Shown: positions 35,311 through 46,232 of the stretch, piece by piece | Layout of the letters: every line of letters begins with the position of its first letter | Position numbering within the stretch: the stretch's first letter is position 1 | Origin: Cenococcum geophilum 1.58 | Taxonomy: Eukaryota; Ascomycota; Dothideomycetes; Gloniales; Gloniaceae | DNA length: 64,000 nucleotides | NCBI GenBank assembly: GCA_001692895.1 | Contig: KV748249.1 | Span: 744,001 to 808,000, forward strand | Direction: 5' to 3' | Notes under the pieces: generated by a model | Databases searched by the model: none | What the model saw: only the letters and a program-made list of their open reading frames with translations | Told to the model about the DNA's origin: nothing | Program-made: the position numbers and the translations under genes

Positions 35311-36153
35311 AGTTACACCCTAATATAGAAACCCTTTAATAGAGGAATGGATAAAGGACTTTAATATATACTCCCAGGCGGAATATAAGCGTTATTATTA
35401 AGAGATATTTATAGGAGACTTGGAAAAGGAGCTAGGGATAGGTATATAACTTTATATAGGCAATATATAGATATGGTAAATGGTTTAAGTAGCAGACGGG
35501 GTAAGATAGGTATTTTAGACACTCCTGTATAAAGGGAGTCTTAAAGTAGTAACCTAACGGTGTTTTTCCTCCCGGATGTAATATGGATGCTATCTAAAGT
35601 ATTACCTCTTACGTCTCCCCTAAAGGTTTTTTGTATACCTAAAGAAGAGGGTTTTCTTATAGGAATTTGTCTGTATGGACCTACTAGGGGGACTATGTCG
35701 GACGGTAAATTAAATCTTATATAATATTTTAACTAAAGGTTGACTTATTTAAATAATAAATAATAAATGTTTATTTATTAATGTTTATGGTGTTAAACGT
35801 ACCTATAGGTAGGTAGTATTTTTATATAGTTACTAACGATTTAAAAATATATTTCGGTTAGCGTAACCTAAGCGAGCGTTATTTTTATTTTTTCATTTTT
35901 AGGGTATTTTTAGCCACCCTGATTAACAGTTAAGGAAAGAGAACTGTTTACAGCCACTGCTGCCAATTAATTACGGCCGTGTGACACTAGTACTCGTATT
36001 CTTTCGCCCCCAGCTTCTTCGCTTCTTTCATAGCGACTATAAGTGCGTTAGAAATTGTTGGAATATGAGGTCATGTAGCTAAAGCTCTGTTATTACTTAT
36101 CTTCTATATAGGTAGTAGATGAGGTTTTCCCCTCATCTTAGCGCCAAGCCTCA
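35311..36153. other. RIP block edge and 3' flank of P5C reductase gene
   Basis: AT-rich, unassigned up to about 35,930; composition then returns to normal before the reductase stop. No gene supported. Confidence 0.4.
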
Positions 36154-37095
36154 TCACGTGATATCGTTGTGAGCTTGTCTGCCAACAGAAATGGTTAATC
36201 TCACATTTCCTTGTTCAAGCGTCAGAAGACCCTGCATTGTCGAGCCCCCAGGTGACGCTACCTGATGTCGTACCGTCCAAGGATTGCGACTGTCTAGCAA
36301 CAAATTTGCGGCTCCCCTCATCGTATGCGCTGCCATGTGAAAAGCGTCTTGGTGACTCAACCCCATCGCTACAGCTCCATCCACCATAGATTCGATGATA
36401 ACGGCAAGAAACGCTGGTGCTGAGCCACAGAGAGCAGTGCATACGTCAAAGACCGGTGTTTTGATGTAGAACACACGGCCCACGCAGCGGAAGACAGTGT
36501 CCGTGACGCGAAGCAAAGCATCCGGAAACGCTCGCTGAGGGCTCTCAATAACGGTAGCAGAGTCTCGCACGAAACATGCTATATTTGGCATAGCTCGTAT
36601 AACAAAGTAACCCCCACCGTCACCGAGTGCTAATTCGAGTTGCGTTGTGGCAACGCTAGCAAGTACACTGATAATTAGTTTCCCCCTTAGTGCCTCTCGC
36701 ATCCCTGGCTCATCAAATATAGCCGTATACATGTGCGGCTGACAGGCCAAGAGGATAGTGTCCGCTTGTTTGACGCCGCGTAGATTTTGGCCGTCAAGTA
36801 TTTCGACATTCGCCGCGTTTGCGTGTGAACCGAGTCTATCACTAATAGCAGTGGCGGCGTCCTTGCGACGCACACAGCCCACAAAATGAGCAAACAAGCT
36901 CCCCGAATTGTCAGCTGTAAGATCTGCTATTGAAGCAAGCATGCCCGAAAGAATGGCGGTGCCAAGTGCACCTGACACATTGTTAGCTGGTTGATCTTAT
37001 GGAGCTACAAAAATCATACCGCATCCAAGAACTGTTAAGATCCTCTTGCTCCCGGCAGGGAGTATTCCACTCTCGTGTTCCCCATTCTTCACCAT
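36154..37095 (-). CDS. Pyrroline-5-carboxylate reductase (P5CR), 2 exons, 297 aa
   Basis: Catalyses NAD(P)H-dependent reduction of 1-pyrroline-5-carboxylate to proline. Exon 1 37095-37020, intron 37019-36972 (48 bp, GTATGA...CAG), exon 2 36971-36154 (TGA). The splice rebuilds the dinucleotide-binding motif LTVLGCGALGTAILSGML, which an unspliced reading loses; upstream of exon 2 there is a stop. Other family marks: RAMPN, a GSAPAF segment, MVDGAVAMGLSHQDAF in place of the usual 'ALEGGV..GL', and the signature SPGGSTMQGLLTLEQGNVR. Length fits (270-320 aa). No RIP damage, although the gene lies between repeat blocks. It is divergent from the thioesterase-like gene. It could be the housekeeping enzyme or a cluster paralogue making a pyrroline/proline precursor; the atypical signature slightly favours a paralogue (inference). 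Confidence 0.9.
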
Positions 37096-37200
37096 GTTAA
37101 GTATGCGATACAGTTGGGTTAAGATTATTTAGAAAAGCAAAATTCCCTCGCTTGAGGGGAAAATGCACGGATAATTTGCGATGCGGAGGACTTTACAGTA

Positions 37201-37548
37201 ACGTGCTCCACCAGCGAGCTGCGAACCCCAAAAACCGCCAAAAATTGGAAAAACTGCTTAATAATTAGCCTTTTATACCTATATTAAGACTCTTAATAAA
37301 ATTCTAGCGTAATAAGCCCGGCCGTTATTAAAATATTGGGTTTTGGCCCCTAATCTTAAGCTAAATTATAATATCTTTAGAGCTATTTAATAGATTACTT
37401 TTTAAATCTAATAAGAGGTTTAAAATAGGTATAAAAGGCTAATTATAGAATTTCGGAATTTATTATTAAGCCGTTGTCGAGATATCAAGGTGCAGTTTTT
37501 CCAATTTTTAGTGGTTTTTGGGGTTCGCAGCTCGCTGGTGGAGCACGT
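37201..37548. mobile_element. TA-flanked foldback MITE 1 (348 bp)
   Basis: Arms of about 57 bp (37,201-37,257 and 37,492-37,548) start ACGTGCTCCACCAGCGAGCT and are inverted with a few mismatches. A second inner inverted pair (TTAGCCTTTTATACCTAT and complement) extends the hairpin. TA lies on both sides (37,199-37,200 and 37,549-37,550). The interior is AT-rich with no coding. It sits 105 bp upstream of the P5CR start codon. Confidence 0.9.
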
Positions 37549-37845
37549 TACGGCACGTAGCTTACTCAGTAGCATCGCTAAAAAAGCGCGAGTTCCTCTA
37601 TTAGTAATAATTCGCCGGAGGCATTACTAGGGCGGAGTTCGGGTTTACTACGAGCTCTGCTTTGAGCCCCATTGCCGCCCAAAAGAGCAGAGCTCGAAGC
37701 TTGGACCATCAATCAAGATCATGGTCCGTGCTCAAGGAGACAAAGTGGCTTGTCTTATACTCGAGCACCTTATACCAAGAAACTCTAGTCTTTACGCATC
37801 TCTGGTAGATAACCTGTGAATCGGCAAATTTTAAGGAAATATCTA
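37549..37845. other. Spacer between MITEs
   Basis: Normal GC. Contains a 12-bp stem hairpin around 37,650-37,696 (CGAGCTCTGCT / AGCAGAGCTCG). No gene supported. Confidence 0.4.
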
Positions 37846-37992
37846 ACGTGGTTAACGGGGTTTTGACCGCTCCCCTAGTTATGACCGTTTTGAACTTTTG
37901 TTAGTTGTTTACCACCAAATCAACATTTCGGCTAACTTTGATTTTCCAAACGGTTATAACTAGGGGAGCGGTCAAAACCCCGTTAACCACGT
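37846..37992. mobile_element. TA-flanked foldback MITE 2 (147 bp)
   Basis: Two 45-bp arms (37,846-37,890 and 37,948-37,992) are inverted with one mismatch. They begin ACGTGGTTAACGGGGTTTTG and enclose a 57-bp loop. TA flanks both ends. The ACGT ends are shared with MITE 1, suggesting one superfamily (Tc1/mariner-type), although the arms are otherwise different. Confidence 0.9.
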
Positions 37993-38647
37993 TAGAGATA
38001 GAACTGAGAGGGGTGAAAATGTGGGAGCGGGGAATCTGCACGGCACGAGCGTATGGATACGTGGAAGTACTAGAGAGGCGGAGTGATGGTAGAGATAAAG
38101 TATTGGCAGGAGGTTGTACTGCGAATGAAACTGTTCTTACAATCAATGCTGTGATACTAAATCTGGTGGCAGTTGGATCTCTGGCTGTGATAGGAACTTT
38201 GCTCACAGTCGGGAGTCTGGCTGTAATAGAAGCTCTCTACATCTCAGAGGGCATGCCTTTGACGTGATTTATGGCCTGCTCTATGACACTTACTACGCTA
38301 ACTTAGATAGCTGTGATAGGGATACTGCGCCCGATGGCGACGCGATTTTAGTAGGTGAATGGGGAATTGTGGAGACAAGTCTAAACCAACTAGTTAACAG
38401 GAGCTCACGTAAGTGAAGAATCACTCAAGGGAAAGAGGATTGTGTCCTAGGCGAGGGCCGCCGGCCGGCTCTTACCCCTCCCTTTCTTTCCGTGACTAGA
38501 AACCCCGCTGCATTCAAACCATATGACTCGATCCCTGGGGGGTTAAAATAAAAGGGAAGAAAAAGCCCAGCCGTCTAGCTCTCTTTGCCCATTTTTACAC
38601 TCTCAATATTTCTCTGCTGGGAGACTTGGACGTCAAAAATAAGTAGA
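37993..38647. other. Upstream region of thioesterase-like gene
   Basis: Open frames at 37,905-38,267 run through MITE 2 and have no domain. A TATA-like TAAAATAAAA at about 38,543, about 100 bp before the start codon, is a plausible core promoter. Confidence 0.45.
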
Positions 38648-39716
38648 ATGGATGAAAACCCATTGAGATTACAGACCTGTCCGCTCGGCGAGTTCAAACG
38701 GCCGACTCCACTTGTACTCATCCACGACTCCGGTGGCACAACCTTTAGCTACTTCCGCCTGGGGAGCTTGAATCGTGACGTCTGGGCTATCCATGACCCT
38801 CACTTTGCTACCGCCGAACCATGGAAGGGTGGTTTTGACGAGATAGCCGAGCACTACATAAACTTGATCGAAAGAGCAGGTATCCGAGGCTCGATCCTGC
38901 TCGGAGGTGTGTGAAAGAACTTCATCCCCGTACGCCACTGGTTGTTTTTACTCACTCGACCGTCGTAGGATGGTCGCTCGGCGGCTACCTCTCGCTCGCA
39001 ATTGCTCATAAATTAGTGGCCGTCACAGCCCCTAGCTTCACTGTTATAGGCATCCTGCTTATCGACTCCCCTTTCCACATTCCCATGTGCAAGCTGCCAC
39101 CTTGCGGCCCAGACCCTGACATTACTGGCCTCCCGGAGCTTGTACGCAAGTCATTTGATAACTACGATATTCTTTTGGACAAATGGGAGCTACCTCAGTG
39201 GACTATACCGGCTTTCCAAGGTAAAACAATATATTTTACCGTCGTCGACAAAAGCTTCGCTGTCCCAGACGGTAGAATCCTGCACAAGCCCTTAGGTCAA
39301 GACTGGCGCGATGTCAAGACGCGGAGCTTCGAACATGGCACCGCCATCTCAGAACAGTCAATCGAACTACCCCCAGCCGTTATGGTTAGATGCGCTTGGC
39401 CCACACCGATCGATACAAGTTCGAAAGAGCCGTGTCATGTAGACAGATTCCGCCACGAGACTCTATTGGGTTGGGACGGTAACTACCCGAACTTCATTAA
39501 AGCCGCTATAGATACAGACACCCATCACTTCAACATATTTGAATCTCCAAACGTAAGTCAACCACTATAAACTTCGCCATTCTTTGTTTTTAATTAAAGG
39601 AGCCGCCACCTTCATCATTATTCTCTTCTTATTTCCAGCCTTTCTCATCAACTTTACACAATTTCCTCATTGAAGAAGAGTTAGACAATTGTGCTAATAT
39701 TACCTTTATCTCTTAG
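38648..39716 (+). CDS. Thioesterase-like alpha/beta hydrolase (3 exons, about 306 aa)
   Basis: Exons: 38648-38906, 38969-39552 and 39639-39716 (TAG). The introns are 62 bp (GTGTGT...TAG) and 86 bp (GTAAGT...CAG). If the second intron is not removed, the protein ends at 39,570. The fold resembles the thioesterase domain of NRPS/PKS or type II thioesterases: [16 protein letters not shown] (oxyanion-hole strand), a [15 protein letters not shown] nucleophile elbow created by splicing intron 1 (GxSxG, catalytic Ser), a lid with a Pro/Cys-rich [17 protein letters not shown], and a late THHFNIF with the likely catalytic His. Stand-alone versions release or edit acyl chains in secondary-metabolite clusters. 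No synthase is seen in the window. No RIP damage. Divergent neighbour of P5CR. Confidence 0.82.
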
Positions 39717-40012
39717 GTTAAAACTTTGACGGTACAATTAAACGAATGCTTCGGGATTCTTGATAGTCTTCAAGTTGCCTAACGCAATGATGCAATGCTT
39801 ATGGAACATCCAGAGGGTGTATAACTTTTCTTGTTATTATTTTTACTCAATAATAAGATATTAAGATTATACTCTAGATGGTTCATCTCAAATAGGATAG
39901 TTAGTACAATATTTCCACAGCCTAGCTATAGCTTTAACCTCTTGTACCGGCCCCTATAGCTCGCTTCCAGCTTCATACACCACTATCTTCCTAGACCCCT
40001 AGGGATACTATA
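39717..40012. other. Intergenic, 3' of thioesterase-like gene
   Basis: Mixed composition, no gene supported. Ends at the left target duplication of the next element. Confidence 0.4.
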
Positions 40013-40189
40013 ACCCGTAAGTGGTTAGGATCCGGACAGTAACTCTTGGCAGTAACTTTACTGCCCGAATCTTCTGCCAAGTTTTATTCTGCTAGTGCAA
40101 AATTAGTGGCTTAGAGCTTATTTGTTAGAGTTATAGCTTAATTTAGCACGGCCTACCCCTTAGAGGCACCTCTGCGCCTCTTTTATGCC

Positions 40190-40900
40190 CCTCCTGCACC
40201 TCTATCTCCCCTTGCGCCTCTACGCCTCCCTCTGCGCCCCACGCCTCTATACCTCTACGTCTTTATATCTATATTTATGCCTTTACACCTCTCTACCTAA
40301 CCCCCTATAAGACGTGCAAAGATACGTATAAAGAGACGTAAGGAGACATGGGTAGAGACACGGGCAGACAAGTAGACGCACGAGCGGAGACACGAGTAGA
40401 CGTACGAGCAGAGCTATAAGTAGAGCCACGAGCAGAGCCACGAGTAGAGTCACGAGTAGAGTTATAAGTAGAGCTATAAGCAGAGTTACGAGCAGAGTTA
40501 TGAGTAGATAAGTAGAGCTATGGGCAGAGCCATAAGTATAGGGGTATAGAGGTGCGAGGCGTAGAGGTAGAAAAGTTAAGCCTTAATTTACCCCTGTAGA
40601 TTAACTAAGCACTATTTATCTAGACCTACCTCTAACCCCTACCGACCACCTTCCTATCTAGGCTGTCCCTTTACTTCTACCTTTACTTCTCTCTTTACTC
40701 CTCCCTTTACCCCTCCCTCTGCTTGTGGCTCTGCTTATAGCTCTACCCATAGCTCTACTTATGGCCCTACTCCGTAGCTCTACTTATACCTCTACTTGTG
40801 ACTCTATTTACGCCTCTACTTATGCCTCTACTTATGCCTCTACTTGTGCCTCTACTTATACCTCTACTGCCCATGCCTCTCTTATAAAGGGAGACACGTA
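40190..40900. repeat. Inverted 12-bp minisatellite arms
   Basis: CCTCTGCGCCTC-type units at 40,160-40,300, GAGCAGAGCCAC/GAGTAGAGTTAT units at 40,320-40,540, and complementary CTCTACTTATGC units at 40,720-40,880. The two arrays are roughly inverted, so the DNA could fold. Similar TAGAGC units fill the 15.9-17.2 kb array. Confidence 0.8.
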
Positions 40901-41036
40901 GAGAGAGACACGTAAAAAGAGACGCGTAGAAAGAGACGTGTAGGGGGGACATATAAAACAAGAAAGAGTTAAAATAGATAACGGGAAGGCCAAAATAGGC
41001 CGCGAGTAGTGTCTTAGCTTCCTTTACCTTCGTTTA

Positions 41037-41462
41037 AAAGCTCATGCCACCTCATACATACTGCCACCTTGCGCACACACACCGAAATCTACCAAAACAC
41101 GTCTTTTTAAAGCGCTTATAACGTAATAATAACAATAGCTATTTATACAAAAATTTAAATATAGCTTATTAAATAGTAAATAAAGCTCTTTATGAAATAA
41201 AATTATAAAAATAGTTTAATTTATAGTATAATATAAAATAAAATAACTTTTATATAAAATAAAAATACAAAAGTATTATATAAAGTATATATTTTATATT
41301 TTTATTTTATAAAAAGCTTTATTTACTATTTAATAAGCTATATAAATTTTTTTAAATAAATAGCTATCGTTATTATTACGTTATAAGCGTTCTAAAAAGA
41401 CGTGTTTTGGTAGATTTTAGTGTGTGCATAAGGTGGCAGTGTGCACGAAATAGCATGAGCTT
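41037..41462. mobile_element. Long-arm foldback element (about 425 bp) nested in the MULE-like element
   Basis: Arms of about 150 bp are inverted: AAGCTCATGC at 41,037 versus GCATGAGCTT at 41,462, then CTACCAAAACACGTCTTTTT versus its complement near 41,395-41,415. The centre is almost pure A/T. No coding. The target duplication is not clear. Confidence 0.8.
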
Positions 41463-41642
41463 CTAATTATGCAGCAGCTTACGGGGCATATAGGGGTAGG
41501 GGAGTATTAGTAAACATTGCATTTATATGGCTTTTACTAGTAAAATAGGTGCCTAACTAGTGCCTTAGCACCCTTACCGCCGGTAATTAAAAGATTCGGG
41601 CAGTAAAGTTACTGCTAAGAGTTACTACCCGGATCCTAACCG

Positions 41643-42699
41643 ACCCGTAAGTATTGAGACAGAGCTACCCGTATGCGATATATCTACTTTATAGCCTTCT
41701 ATAAGCTATTATAGCGGAGGAGTAGCAGTTGTAAGCTCTACGTCTATATAGCGGGCAGTCTCTGGGCATATCTATCCTTACCTTAGAAGCTCAGACCAAG
41801 AAATCAATTGCGCTGGCGCGCTAATCTCCTCCGGATATTTAATCGATTTCTTAGTCTAAGGCACTTTGGCGAGATTTATATGGAAACATAAGCTTTTTTA
41901 GTAAGGAAAACTCACAAACCCTAACAAAATTAGTCAACATCCCCATAACATATTTTAAGGTAAAAATTATATTAAATTACTTAGGAGATTAAGCTCTATA
42001 GATTATAAGATTTTAGGCTTTTTATATTTTTATATGGGCCCGTACAGGCCTATATAAAAAGTGCTTATGCTTTTAATAATAGGAATTTCAACTTTAACGA
42101 AATTAATCTCAGATTTGGTAGGGGATAATGCAATTTAAAGCCTTTTAATATATAAAGTAGCCCCCTAAAACTTTTAGAGACTTTATTTTATTATATTGTA
42201 GAGGAAATCCCCTTATAAAATTGCCAAAACTAAGATTTTTGCTTATGCTTTTAACAAAACTCGCCAAACGCTCTTAGACGTGATTTTGGTAGATGTTAGT
42301 CAACTTATTAACGGGCCGAAGGAACATCCACTCCAATTAAATTCACGTCTAAGCTCGCTGAGGTAACATCCATCCCACACATCCAAGATTAGTAAGCGCT
42401 TACTAAGTAACGCACGGGCCACTATCGCGAACTTGATTTGAATAACAAAGCACTATTTATATATATAATACTCCAATATTCGGCCGTCTATTTTAATGGG
42501 ATCTTTTCCCTTTTTATTACCACGCGTTCGCTTAGCCTAAGGGTACCTAATAGCAAGTATGCTAGCTTTATTGTCCGAGTTTATAAGGTCTATACTTACT
42601 AATCTAGATTTTAAACTTTGTTAAGCCTACTGCTAATTGGTTTAAAAAAAACTTGCGGGCGGTATTTACCTACAGAATATATGTAACAAACTTTAAAAT
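41643..42699. other. AT-rich spacer with small foldbacks
   Basis: Includes an imperfect 16-bp inverted pair at 41,793-41,856 (AGACCAAGAAATC / complement). A second one lies at about 42,277-42,353, whose arm TTAGACGTGATTTTGGTAGA resembles the subterminal sequence of the 41,037 foldback element. No gene supported. Confidence 0.5.
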
Positions 42700-43990
42700 A
42701 TTAAGTTCAACCAAAGCTCGGTAAAAGCTCGGCAAAAGCTTTACCAAAAGCTCTACTAAAGGCTTTGCAGCACCTCTGCCTACCTAATATACTAGCTACG
42801 CAGTAAATGGAGCACGTAGTGTATAGGGGGGTCCAAGGGGGTCTCCCCCTTAAAGCTTTACTTAAAGCCCTATACGGAGCTCCAAAGCTCTACTAATACG
42901 CAGCACTAATATACTAGGAAAGTTCTACAATCGGCCGTATAACCGCCTATATGATTAATTGCCGTATAATTGTCTCTACGAACGGATCTATAAACATCCA
43001 TATAATTAACCAATCAATTAATTAATCGATCGATTAATTGCCTACACGAACGCCTGTATAAACGCCTATACAATTAATTAATTAAATGCCTATATAATTA
43101 ATTAAGCAAACGACTATATAATTGCCTATATAATCGTCTCTACAAACGTCTCTGCAGTTAATCGCCCGCGTAAACGCCTGCATATAGCTCTATATAAGGT
43201 TCTATATAAAGCTCTACAAAAGCTTTACTAAATACTCCACTAAAGCCTCTGTAAGAGCTCTGCCTATATAGTAAATAGAGTATATAGTACGCAGGGGGGG
43301 GGGGGGGGTCCAAGGGGGTCTCCCCCTTAAGCTTAAAGATCTACTTAAAACTCTACTTAAAGCTTAATACGGAGCTCTAGAGCTCTACTAACACGCAGCA
43401 CTAATATACTAGGAAGGCTCTATAATTATCTACATAAACGGCTCTATAAATAGCTCTATAAATATCTGCACGATTACCCGTACAAACGCCTATATAATTA
43501 ATTGCCTATACAAACGCCTCTACAATTAGTCAATTAATCAACTAAACGCCTATATAATCGATTAATTAAATGCTTGTACGAACGTCTCTATAAACAGCTC
43601 TACGAATGGCTCTATATATAGCTTTACGCACGGCTCTACAAACGTCTATACAATTAATCAATTAATTAATCGCCCATACGAACGCCCGTATAAACGATTA
43701 ATTAAACGCCCATACAATTGCCTATATAATCGTCTCTATAAATGTCTCTGCAATTAATCGCCAGAATAAACGACTGCATGTCTATACGTCTACACGTCTG
43801 CACGTCTATACGTCTGTATATCCGCACGTCTATATATCTATACGTCCGCACGTCTGCACGTCTATACGTCTATATATCTACACATCTATACGTAACTCTG
43901 CGTAAGGCTCTGCGTAAGACTCTATATAAAGCTCTGCACGAAGCTCCATATAAGGCTCTACTAAAGCTCTGCCTAAAGCTTACCCCCTAC
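42700..43990 (+). repeat. CTATA/AAGCTC minisatellite with a ~470-bp higher-order duplication
   Basis: Degenerate 10-18 bp units (CGCCTATATAATTAATTG; GCTCTACTAAAG). A larger block marked by GGGGGTCTCCCCCTTAA and CAGCACTAATATACTAGGAA occurs twice, about 470 bp apart (for example 42,833 and 43,303). A G-run of 14 is present near 43,287-43,300. Short ORFs here are repeat artefacts. Confidence 0.85.
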
Positions 43991-44568
43991 TACAAAGCAC
44001 GACGGAGGTATAGGATTTGCTAAATTATTAGTATTACTTAAGATTAATGTAAAATTACCATGGGCTAATTAAGTATAGGTCCTTTAAGCTCTGGTACGCG
44101 CTGCTCTGCCAGATTAATAAAGTCAGTAATGGTAATAATTAGTTAGTTAGTTACGATTATATTATATTATATAGGAACATAACCAACCTAATTATAATCG
44201 CACCTGCTGATTATATTACGTAGATATAACTATATAATCAACTGCGGAAATAGCGGAAATAAAAAGAGGGGGGTAGAACTTTAGGGGGGAGCTTTAGGTA
44301 AAGCTCTAGGGGCAATATATGTTATCTACACGTAAGAACTTACGTGGAGATAACATTACATAGAGGTCCGTGCCTAAAAGATATAATTAATATAACTATA
44401 TAATTAAATCAGAATCACTTTTTTAATTATATAATAATCCGAATCGTGGGGCTGATTATGGTTATATAGTTATTGCCATCACTAAATAGAGTAGGAGAGG
44501 CAGCGGCTCTTAATAATTATTAGATGCCGAATGGTTCGCGATAGGCTCCTTCTTACCAATATGGTACC
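43991..44568. other. AT-rich spacer with a 36-bp palindrome
   Basis: Palindrome at 44,320-44,355: 17-bp arms TGTTATCTACACGTAAG with one mismatch and a 2-nt centre. GATTATA-rich flanks could be degraded transposon ends. No gene. Confidence 0.55.
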
Positions 44569-46230
44569 TTAGAGTACTTCCGCGTTATTAAGCCACAAGT
44601 CGTCATCCTCCCCCGCTTCCAAAATGACTACCTCATCCTCTAACCCCCCTAAAACTTTCTTATACAGCACCAACGGCTTATTAAACGGTTGCTGCTTATC
44701 CTCCTCAATATCCTCATCCTCCTCAATATCCTTATCCACCTTAATATCCTCATCCACTTCGTCGGCCGGTTCTTTGTTTTAGATTAAAAAATAGCTAAGA
44801 TCTATACCACCGCTCGGTTAAGTAGACATAAGCCAACCTTTAGACTCTACCTTCTCCTTTTACTTCTAGGCCTCCTCCTACCTTTCCTTTTAAAGCTCTT
44901 GCTCCGCTATATCGGCAGCATATTTAGCAATCTTAGCACTTATTTTACCCCGCTTATAATGAAGCCTTATAGGAAATACTACGGTTAACTTATTAATGGG
45001 CTAGCTGTGTAGGTAAACAGGAAGTCAACAACGTAATAATAACTGGTGGAGTGGTTGCCTAATAGATTAACTCCAATTATATTCTAAGATTCACTACGAG
45101 GAAGGGAACTATCTAGGTAGGGACTGTGGTCCTTTAAATACACAACCGTACTCCTAAGAAAGTCGTTACTCTATCTACTCTATCTACTCTATCTGCTCTA
45201 TTATAGATTGTATAGATTATATAGATTATATTCTATAACCTACTTACCATTCCTTATTATATGGTTCTACTAGTTCTATCCTAGACCGTGCTCTTATTAA
45301 CCAACTAGCTTCTTCCGACTCTTCTCTAAGTAGTTATAATATTATACTTAAAGCGTCCGTAATACCGCTAGTTGGCCTTACCGTACTTCTTTTTAGGTAG
45401 TGGCTGCCAGCAAGCCTTTTAAGGAACCTTAAATGGAGCGCCCTTAGGTAGTAATCGAAGCTCTACCTATCTAATTAAAATAGTTATTTAGGCTACCTTA
45501 AAGTCTTTAAATTTATTAGCAAGCTCACCCGTTTCTTTAGTAGGAAGGTCCTTAATAATATTAAGGAGGCGGAGAACCGATAGCTGGATCCTAGTAAGAG
45601 CTTCCGGGTACCCTAGTAGAGGGTTGCCCTAAAACGCCATATCCTTAATATATTGCGGTTGCTAACCTAGAGCGGTAATTAGCTTTATTGCGATATACTA
45701 GCGAGGGTAGATTAAAGCCGGCGATATAGGAAGCCTTTATATTAAGCACCGAATAAGCATATAACGATAGGGGAGGCCATATTAGTAGGGGTCCTCGCAG
45801 TTGCAGTTATCCTGCTTCTACTCCCTATCGGCCCACTCCTGCTTTTCCTCGTTTATTAAAGCTCTCGCGTTACGCATAGAGTTAAAGATTCGCTAAAGCG
45901 CGTAGTATGTCACTACACCGTTAACCTGCGCGAATTAGTGTTAAAAGAGGTCTAAGGTAATAATTTAGGGGAGGGACATTTCGGACGTATATTCGGATTT
46001 AATCAACTCCTTATATAATATCGAAATCTACCTCTTTAGCTTAATTATAGCATTGTTAAGGCTTAATTAATAATTAGTAAAGCATTTTAATCCTCTATTA
46101 ATACCCTTACCTTATTAGCTTTCCGTTGCACCTAAATTTAGAAGGTATTTAGTAAGGGAGTAAGCGGTTAAGGAAGAGTTAACATTAAAATAAGGTTTTT
46201 AAGCTAGAGAGCAGGATGCTTAAAGGCATT
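44569..46230 (-). pseudogene. Mutator-like (MULE) transposase relic with SWIM zinc finger
   Basis: Minus-strand reading near 45,810-45,690 gives QDNCNCEDPY-stop-YGLPYRYMLI, then RLPISPALIYPR-stop-YIAIK. This is the SWIM finger and following motif of fungal MULE transposases (CxC...GLPCRH; 'P.P...IHPRWW'), with Cys to Tyr and Gln/Trp to stop changes. An upstream helix (NEEKQEWADRE) fits. The acidic C-terminal 62 residues (44,757-44,569) remain open. The DDE core further 5' is too degraded to read. Confidence 0.7.
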
Positions 46231-46232
46231 TT

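Larger units (their letters stand above)
40022..41642. mobile_element. 1.6 kb non-coding TIR element with 9-bp target duplications (MULE-like)
   Basis: Direct repeats ACCCGTAAG at 40,013-40,021 and 41,643-41,651 flank inverted ends of about 52 bp. The left end starts TGGTTAGGATCCGG and both arms contain CAGTAACTTTACTGCCCGAA (right arm as complement). A 9-bp duplication suits Mutator-like elements, and hAT (8 bp) is the alternative. The interior is non-coding: minisatellite arms and a nested foldback element. Retained CA/TG content indicates little RIP. Confidence 0.88.

Noticed and set aside
36154-36978. Single-exon P5CR starting at a GTG at 36,978
   Set aside because: It loses the GxGxxG-type nucleotide-binding motif. 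An upstream exon (37,095-37,020) with a 48-bp intron restores LGCGALGTA in frame.
37901-38267. Overlapping ORFs on both strands
   Set aside because: They run through the inverted arm of MITE 2, with no domain and no splice support.
44569-44757. Acidic 62-aa ORF as an independent gene
   Set aside because: It is continuous with the frame region of the MULE transposase relic and lacks its own start context.
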